A DNA stretch of 64,000 nucleotides from Solanum dulcamara (taxonomy: Eukaryota > Streptophyta > Magnoliopsida > Solanales > Solanaceae): positions 67,936,144-68,000,143 of the forward strand of contig NC_077244.1 in the NCBI RefSeq assembly GCF_947179165.1. Direction: 5' to 3'. Shown here piece after piece: positions 58,132 to 64,000 of this stretch (position 1 is its first letter; every line of letters starts with the position of its first letter). The notes beneath the pieces are model-generated. The model did no database searches. It was not told the DNA's origin and saw nothing but the letters and a program-made list of their open reading frames with translations. The translations under genes and the position numbers were made by a program.

Positions 58132-59902
58132 CTATCTAGCCTGCTTCGAACTCAATTTCTGTTTAGTTTTGAAGTACGTATTAGCCACATTGTCTGTCTT
58201 GACAACAAACTTCGTTCCAAGTAGATACATCCTCCAGGTTTGAAGACAATGGAGTACTGCCACCATCTTCTTCTCATAAGAAGAATACCTTTGCTCCACA
58301 GTATTTAATTTTCTGCTTTCAAATGCAACAAGATGTTCACCTTGCACCAGCACACCGCCAATAGCATAATCAGAGGCATCAGTGTGTACCTTAAATAGAA
58401 GATCAAAGTCAGGCAGCCGCAATATTGGTTCAGATGCAATGGCCTTCTTTAATGAATTAAAAGCCTTCTCTCTAGATTCTGACCAAGGCCATTTCACGTT
58501 CTTCTTTAGCAAATCCGTCAATGGGGCAGCCTTCTTTGACTAGCCTGCTATGAACTTCCTATAGTAGTTTGCAAGTCCTAAAAGCGATCTCAGTTCTTTA
58601 ATCCTACTGGGTGCTTGCCATTCTACAATTGCCTGTACTTTTTTAGGGTCCATGCGCATTTGGTTTTCGCTTACCAAATGGCGCATAAACTTTATTTCGC
58701 GACTAGCAAACTCATTTTTTTCCAACTTGAATAGAGTTGGTATTCTCTAAGTCATTGCAGTACCTTTCTTAAATGCAGCAGATGATCTTCTAGTGTCCTA
58801 CTATATATGACTATATCATCTAAGTAGACTATTACAAAGTCATCAAGATACTCATAAAGTACATTGTTCATTAACTTGCAGAAAGTAGCCGGGGCATTAG
58901 TCAACCCAAACGGCATTACAAGGAATTCATAACTACCATATTTAGTGACACAAGTGGTCTTTGGGGCATCCCCCACAGCAATACACACTTGCCAATAGCC
59001 ATACTCAAATCTAACTTAGAAAAGAAAATAACCTTAGACAACCTATCCAGCAAGTCTTGAATCAGCGGCACCGGATACTTGTTCTTCATAGTCACTTTGT
59101 TCAATGCCCTGTAATCAACACATATCCTAAGGTTGCCGTCTTGCTTCTTTTGGAATAGGATAGGCGCACTAAATGGAGCCTTCAGAGGCTGAATCCTTCC
59201 AGCATCAAGCAACTCAGACAATTGCTTGCAAAGTTCAGTCAACTCCAATGGGGACATGCGGTAAGGAGGGCGTGCCGGTGGCATTGATCTAGGAATCAGT
59301 TCAATCCTGTGATCAATTTCCCTTCTTGGAGGCAACTTTTTAGGTAGTTTGGGAGGCATCACATCCTTGTACTCAGTCAGCGATTTAGCAATAGCATCTG
59401 GAACTTCAATCTGCACATCCGACTTCACTTCAACTAAGGCAGCAAGATAAGCCAGTTCACCCTTCTTGAAGACCTTCTTAAAAGCCATAACAGACAGTAG
59501 TGTAGCAATTCCAGTATTCTACTTACTTTCCTCGTCAAAAGGGTGGATTCCTTTCACGAATCCAGGATCTTTCTCACCCATAAACATTAGACCATCTAAA
59601 TGAGGAATAGGAGCAACTTTGAATTTCCTCATAGAGTCGATTCCCAACAGCAGGTTGAAATCATCAAGTGGTACAATAGTTAGATTATGCACACTAGACT
59701 AGTGCCCTATTGTCAGAGGCACGTCAAGAGCCATGCCGTAGCCTGGTTGTGCGGCAGAATTGACTGCCTTCATCCTTGTTGCACATCCAGTCACCTTTAA
59801 ACCATATTCTTTGACAATCTTCGAGGCAACAAAAGTATGAGTAACACCAGTATCCACCATCGTAATCACACTCCTGTCTCCGATCTTCATCTCAATGTAC
59901 AT
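58132..59902 (-). pseudogene. Gypsy protease, reverse transcriptase and RNase H, broken
   Basis: Protease: 59902-59699 with M-V-D-T-G-V-T-H in place of the usual D-S-G-A-T-H. Reverse transcriptase: 59488-58752, with [20 protein letters not shown] and the YLDDIVIYS box; it changes frame within 58916-58988. RT connection: 58725-58540. RNase H: 58521-58132, beginning after PLTDLLKK with HTDASDYAIGGVLVQ. Stop codons at the segment junctions (for example 58541 and 58129 regions) and the frame change show decay. Confidence 0.9.
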
Positions 59903-60098
59903 TAGATTCCATAGGCATCTGATAAATCATCCACCGTTTCAGCAACATTTATGTAGGCAACATCAGCAACAACATCTTCGTCTGTGTTCATTTTACTAAC
60001 ACTAGACAAAGTGTTCAACAAACGCAAGGGATTAACATAACTAGCAATTTCCTGTCCTTTACCCTTTACTTGTTTCTCCTCTTCGGCCAAGAGAGCAT

Positions 60099-61119
60099 TT
60101 AATTTGCCTTGTTTAGGACAGTTCCTTGCCTAATGGCCTGGTTTCTGACAAGTCTAGCAAATCTTTTCACTAGTGGGTTTGCTTTGACTGGACGACACAA
60201 CATCCATCTTCCTCTTTCCTTTGTCATTTCCTTCTTGCCTTCGGCTGTCTTTCTTCCGGTCTTTACCCTTCTCATTCCTCTTAGTCTTAGACGAAGGAGT
60301 TGGGTTAGTAGTGGCACTGTTAGACCGAAAATCAATCAAGGCATCCGCTGCAGCAATTGCACTCGGCAGATCTTGAACTTTATTCCTGCGCAATTCATTT
60401 TGTGCCCACCCCTGCATGCCAGAAATGAAATTGTGCAACTTATCTTCGTCGGACATGTTCTGAATATCCAACAACAGTGATGAAAATTCCTTCACATATT
60501 CCCGAATAGATCCCACTTGTTTCAAACGTTTCAACCTGTCCCATAACAACCCAAGAAGAGTTACTTGGCAGGAATTTTTCACGAAGTGCACCCTAATTTT
60601 TTCCCACGTATCAACCTTGGGCCTGTTTGCACTCTCATCATTAGCATTCTTCGTCTGCCACCAAAGAATGGCATCACCACGAAAGTAACGGACTGCAATA
60701 GTCAATTGTCGTTTGTAGAGACATGAGCACTAGCAAAGTAATGCTCCAGATCCTACAAGAAATTTTCCAGTTCTTTGGCACCACGAACATCATCAAACGA
60801 CTTGGGTTCAGGAACTTTAATCTCGGCATGTTCTTCGCCTCCTCTGGGCAGATTTGCAACAGCTAGACGAAGGAATTTCACCTCCGCCTTCAGATCTTCG
60901 TGTTTCTTCTTAAGGCCCTCAATTCATGTACCCTCAGACTCGTTGCAACTCGGCAAACTTTCTATCAACATTCCCACGATAAGTCTGCATCACTGCATTG
61001 ATGCCTTAAATTTGAGTCAAAACATCAACCGTGCCTTCATCCCTTGCTGTCATGCCTAGAATGGCTTCCAATCGTGCAACCTTTTCCCTTAAGTCATTGT
61101 AACTATTTCCGCTGGCCAT
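60099..61119 (-). pseudogene. Gypsy gag, broken
   Basis: It starts with ATG at 61119 (MASGNSYNDL). A retrotransposon gag domain occupies 60705-60350 (RYFRGDAILWWQ; LKQVGSIREYVKEFSSLL). A basic region and a CCHC-like knuckle follow at about 60155-60115; the knuckle is split by stop codons (TAG within C-x-T-C and before the final R-N-C). The 5' third has further stops near 60720 and 60930. Confidence 0.85.
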
Positions 61120-61153
61120 TGTTTGTGTCGAAACCCTTTGATCTGGTACCAGT

Positions 61154-61953
61154 TGTGAGGGGGTCAACTCGCGATGATCTAACCCACTTCGACAGCTTAA
61201 CACTTTAGACTCAACCTTTCTTTCTTTTCCCTCAATCTCGTTTCACACTTAGACAATGCCTACGAATATAGAAATACACCAGCACGTACAGGAACAAGTT
61301 TCAACTTTATATTAAACTCTTGCCACAAAGAAGCACATAAAATCAGCCTTACAAAAATCTTAACCAATGACTCTCTGCCTGTGATTGGTCTACCTGTGCC
61401 AATAAATAAGCCACAACACCCAGTCATGTGACTTACAAAGTCAGTTGACATCCCCAACTGATAGGCGAATTCAAAATTTGAAATAAACAAGCTTATCCAA
61501 AATGCCGACAAAGCCAAAATGGCTAGAAACTTCCCAACCGCCCAACTGCCTACGCATGTCCGAGGCACACGTGGGCAGCCTTCAATTCTGGCGCCATAAT
61601 CAGTCTCTGGCCTCCCAAACTCGCGCCTGCCCACGTGCCTGCATTGTGCCCAAGTCCTGCCTCGCACAGCTTGCCGTTGTGGTCTAGTCTCCTCAGCCTT
61701 TGCCCCTTCGTCCAACACTTAGCCCACAAACTTGTTTAGCCACGACCTTGCCACGATCATAGCCTTGCCTTAGCTTGCCCAGCCCTTGTCATGCCTTAGC
61801 CACGTCTTGTCCTGCATGCCTTAGCCACGGCATTGCCACGGTCTTGTCAATTGAACTTAATCTTGACTGATTGCATTAGGCTTTGACTAGGTTCATCATG
61901 TAAATCCCCAGCCATGCCCGAGCCACTCGAACCATCAAGCTGAGGGTCTAACA
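61154..61953 (-). repeat. 5' LTR of gypsy element
   Basis: About 800 bp, read on minus from TGTTAGACCCTCAGCTTGAT to CCCCTCACA. The inner end abuts a primer-binding-like TGGTACCAGAT. The two LTRs differ by many substitutions and indels, so the insertion is older than the copia one. Confidence 0.8.
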
Positions 61954-62025
61954 CCTGTCACCTTCCACCAGTAACAGGTATCCGGTAACATTGTCCACCG
62001 AGACTAGAACACATTGTGTGGTTTA
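61954..62025 (-). repeat. SINE fragment, right flank of the gypsy element
   Basis: CCTGTCACCTTCCACCAGTA, followed by TATCCGGTAACATTGT, matches 12611-12660 of the intact SINE and continues the left fragment that ends at 54642. The tRNA-like head is missing, so the SINE was already 5'-truncated or has decayed. Confidence 0.75.
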
Positions 62026-62547
62026 TTTCATGTCAAACTGAACATAATAGCTGCAGATATGTTTGTACGGCTGTTCCTATGCCTCTGAAAATCTTTCATT
62101 TGCCCACCTGCAAAACCTTTATGAACAAAGAGGCAAATGCTTCCTTATTTCAACTTCTGAACCACTAATTTCAACACAACAATAACATAACCAGCGTAGT
62201 ACCACAAGTGAGGTCGGGAGAGGGTGGTGTGAGAAACTGTTTCCCTATACTCTTTATAAAAAGTCAAGTATATAAAGCAAATATAGTAATTTCAACATGG
62301 AACATAAATATAAGTGGAAGATTGGTAGAATTTCATCGAATATAAAATTCTTAACTCATAAATTCAGAAGTGCAATGAATTCAATCTTAAGAATATAAAC
62401 GCTGAACCCATCATATCTAAATTCTGGAGCTGGCTCTTGATTCAAATATTATGGCCAAGAGAGATGGTTTTAATGTCAGCTGGTCATACTAACCATAAAG
62501 TTATTTATCTCTGTACAAACTCTTGTAGGTCTCTATTCAATCTCTCT
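62026..62547. other. Spacer 3' of GLR copy C
   Basis: Paralogous to 38590-39311: it shares the TTTATGAACAAAGAGGCAAA / CTTGATGAAAACAGAGGCAA motif, the Au-type SINE relic at about 62172-62250, and CATATCTAAATTCTGG. No separate gene. Confidence 0.75.
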
Positions 62548-62775
62548 TCAGTTTTCATGAACTGGAGTTCCAGGTTCTGTTGTAGAGAACTCTTCAGGTG
62601 CACGGGATGCTCCTAGGCCATCGGAAATTCTGATTTCTAGGCTTTGAAAAGGAAGGTTGGGCAATGCGTCAGGGGAAGTTTCACTTGCTGCGAACAGTGT
62701 AGTTGTTTGTCTTTCATTGCCTTCAGATGGATTTTCTGACTTAGAATTAGAATTATCTTTCTCTTCATCAAACAC

Positions 62776-63986
62776 TTAAGCTATTGCAGAAAGCTTTTTC
62801 CATATTGAATCATCAGTGGCTAAGATTTCCTTACTCTGATGAAGGAAGATGAGGAAGAATATGAGAAGAGCGGAACCTGCTGATACACCAGCTATGAGGA
62901 AAAGTCCCTTAAAACTATCTAGCGTGAGGCTATCAGATGTTATAGACATCATATCTTTCTGTGGACAATCTGTTTCATTCCCAAACCATTTCTGAATTAT
63001 GTTATTCATAAACTCTCCCTCTATCACCTTCAAGATTGCTCTTGAAACGTCAGGTACCAAAGGTGACCCTTTTGGAAATGCCTGTAAGAAGTTGGGGGAA
63101 AAAAGGATTAGATTGAGCAAACTACCATGGATAGTATAATTTCAATTATGGAACATTTCCAGATGCAGAGAGAATCTTACGAATCCAAAGCCAGCAGTCT
63201 TGTATGTCGGACCAACCATAATATACTTCCTGCAGTATTTGTTGAGGAAGAGTCTGAGAAAAGGTAGTTCATCAACAATTGCACCAACACCTCCATTTTT
63301 ACTACCTCTTGAGAGTGCATCATTATACTCTTCTAATGTGCTATAACTCCTAAATTTGGAGCTGTCAAATTGCATGCCCTTCAAGACGTCTTTGACAAAG
63401 GAACCTTTTTTGTACCCTACATATTCTCCATTCTTGATGAGATCATTGAGGTCCGTTACAGTAGGTTGAATCTTTTGTGCTGTTAAAATAGATGTTAAGC
63501 TGGCTGTATAACTTGATTTCAGCACCAGAACCACGAAAACCCACACAATCAGCACAAATCTTGTTAAATTACTTGTTACCCTCTCTCCTGCAATAACCAG
63601 CCACATATATATAGATGATGTGTTGAGAAATTCTAAAGTTTTCGTCTATAATTTTCTTCGAGTTAGAGACTTACTATGAGCAAAACTAGAGTTGAGAAGG
63701 AAAACCAGAATATCATCCCAACTTGCTTGTGTTTGGGTCCTCGAAACTCATTGTTTACACGATGCTCGAGTACCCATACAACAAAACCAATGAAAACGAA
63801 GAATGCTCCGGTTGTTATCCAAAGCTCTCTCTTTAGAGGTTTCACAAAAATCCAAGCACTATCCCTGTCATCATCCTTTACTGGCACAACGGCAGAAATA
63901 CCCGACACTATAAAAGGTAATGTGAAATCCATGTACCTGGATCGGTTCGCTGAAATGGTCACGTCACCTATAACTGCATCATGTTT
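62776..63986 (-). pseudogene. Glutamate receptor-like (GLR) copy C, partial, frameshifted
   Basis: The last three exons of a GLR gene that continues past 64000. Exon 3: 63986-63675 (S1 end, M1, pore). Exon 4: 63587-63181 (M3 with SSYTASLTSIL, S2). Exon 5: 63081-62776 (S2 end, M4). Exon 3 is 312 nt against 313 in copy B, because an A-run at 63682-63685 (T-run on the coding strand) has lost one base. This shifts the frame just before the donor. In exon 5 the codon Leu in SPLVPD is intact, unlike copy B. TAA at 62776-62778 replaces Lys just after M4 and removes the tail, whose remains extend to 62548. The upstream receptor domain is outside the window. Confidence 0.85.
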
Positions 63987-64000
63987 CTGGTTTAAGTAAA

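Larger units (their letters stand above)
54652..61953 (-). mobile_element. Ty3/gypsy chromovirus-type LTR retrotransposon, degenerate
   Basis: Two related LTRs flank gag-protease-RT-RNase H-integrase-chromodomain coding remnants read on the minus strand. Integrase after RNase H defines gypsy, and the chromodomain-like C-terminus points to the chromovirus clade. A polypurine tract (minus strand GGTGGGGGAAGTT) adjoins the LTR at 55382. A primer-binding-like TGGTACCAGAT adjoins the other LTR at 61151. Many stops and frameshifts mean it cannot move on its own. A processed retrogene interrupts its integrase. Confidence 0.93.

Overview
The window is nuclear DNA of a flowering plant, most likely a Solanaceae species (tomato, potato, pepper or tobacco group). 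The evidence is AT-rich intergenic DNA, many GT-AG introns, plant gene families, and dispersed repeats typical of that family: Au-type SINEs, a tRNA-headed solanaceous SINE, Stowaway and Tourist MITEs, and copia and gypsy LTR elements. The species itself cannot be fixed from the sequence alone. GENE BLOCK (1-36.1 kb): five ordinary host genes. In order they are a class I alpha-mannosidase (MNS1/2 type, +, 5' end outside the window), an MTPC4/ZnT9-like cation diffusion facilitator (+), an MSR-type GT106 / O-fucosyltransferase-family protein (-), an unrecognised plant protein of 334 codons with a probable organelle-targeting leader (-), and the 70-aa epsilon subunit of mitochondrial ATP synthase (+). 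All exon joins given here keep the reading frame. From memory, the Arabidopsis genes AT1G51590 (MNS1), AT1G51610 (MTPC4), AT1G51630 (MSR2) and AT1G51650 (ATP synthase epsilon) lie together on chromosome 1, so the block looks like ancient conserved microsynteny. GLR ARRAY (37.4-64 kb, all -): three tandem glutamate receptor-like copies. Copy A is a two-exon fragment. Copy B has five exons but a TAG early in its last exon. Copy C runs off the window; it has a 1-nt deletion near the end of the exon carrying M1 and the pore, and a stop just after M4. As read here, all three carry disabling lesions. The spacer 3' of copy B is repeated 3' of copy C. INSERTIONS BETWEEN COPIES B AND C: two neighbouring terminal-inverted-repeat elements (44.06-45.9 kb), a foldback MITE (46.63-46.98 kb), a young Ty1/copia element (47.05-52.45 kb; 251-bp LTRs with one visible difference, AGTTT target duplication), and an older, frame-broken Ty3/gypsy chromovirus on the minus strand (54.65-61.95 kb) that sits inside a SINE remnant. 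MOST NOTABLE: inside the integrase of the gypsy element is a processed retrocopy of a host mRNA (56.36-57.50 kb). It has a 14-bp target-site duplication, a poly(A) tail and an intact 217-aa ORF of unknown function. The relative order SINE, then gypsy, then retrogene can be read from the nesting; that the copia element is also young is an inference from its LTRs. No CRISPR array, rRNA gene or free-standing tRNA gene was seen.
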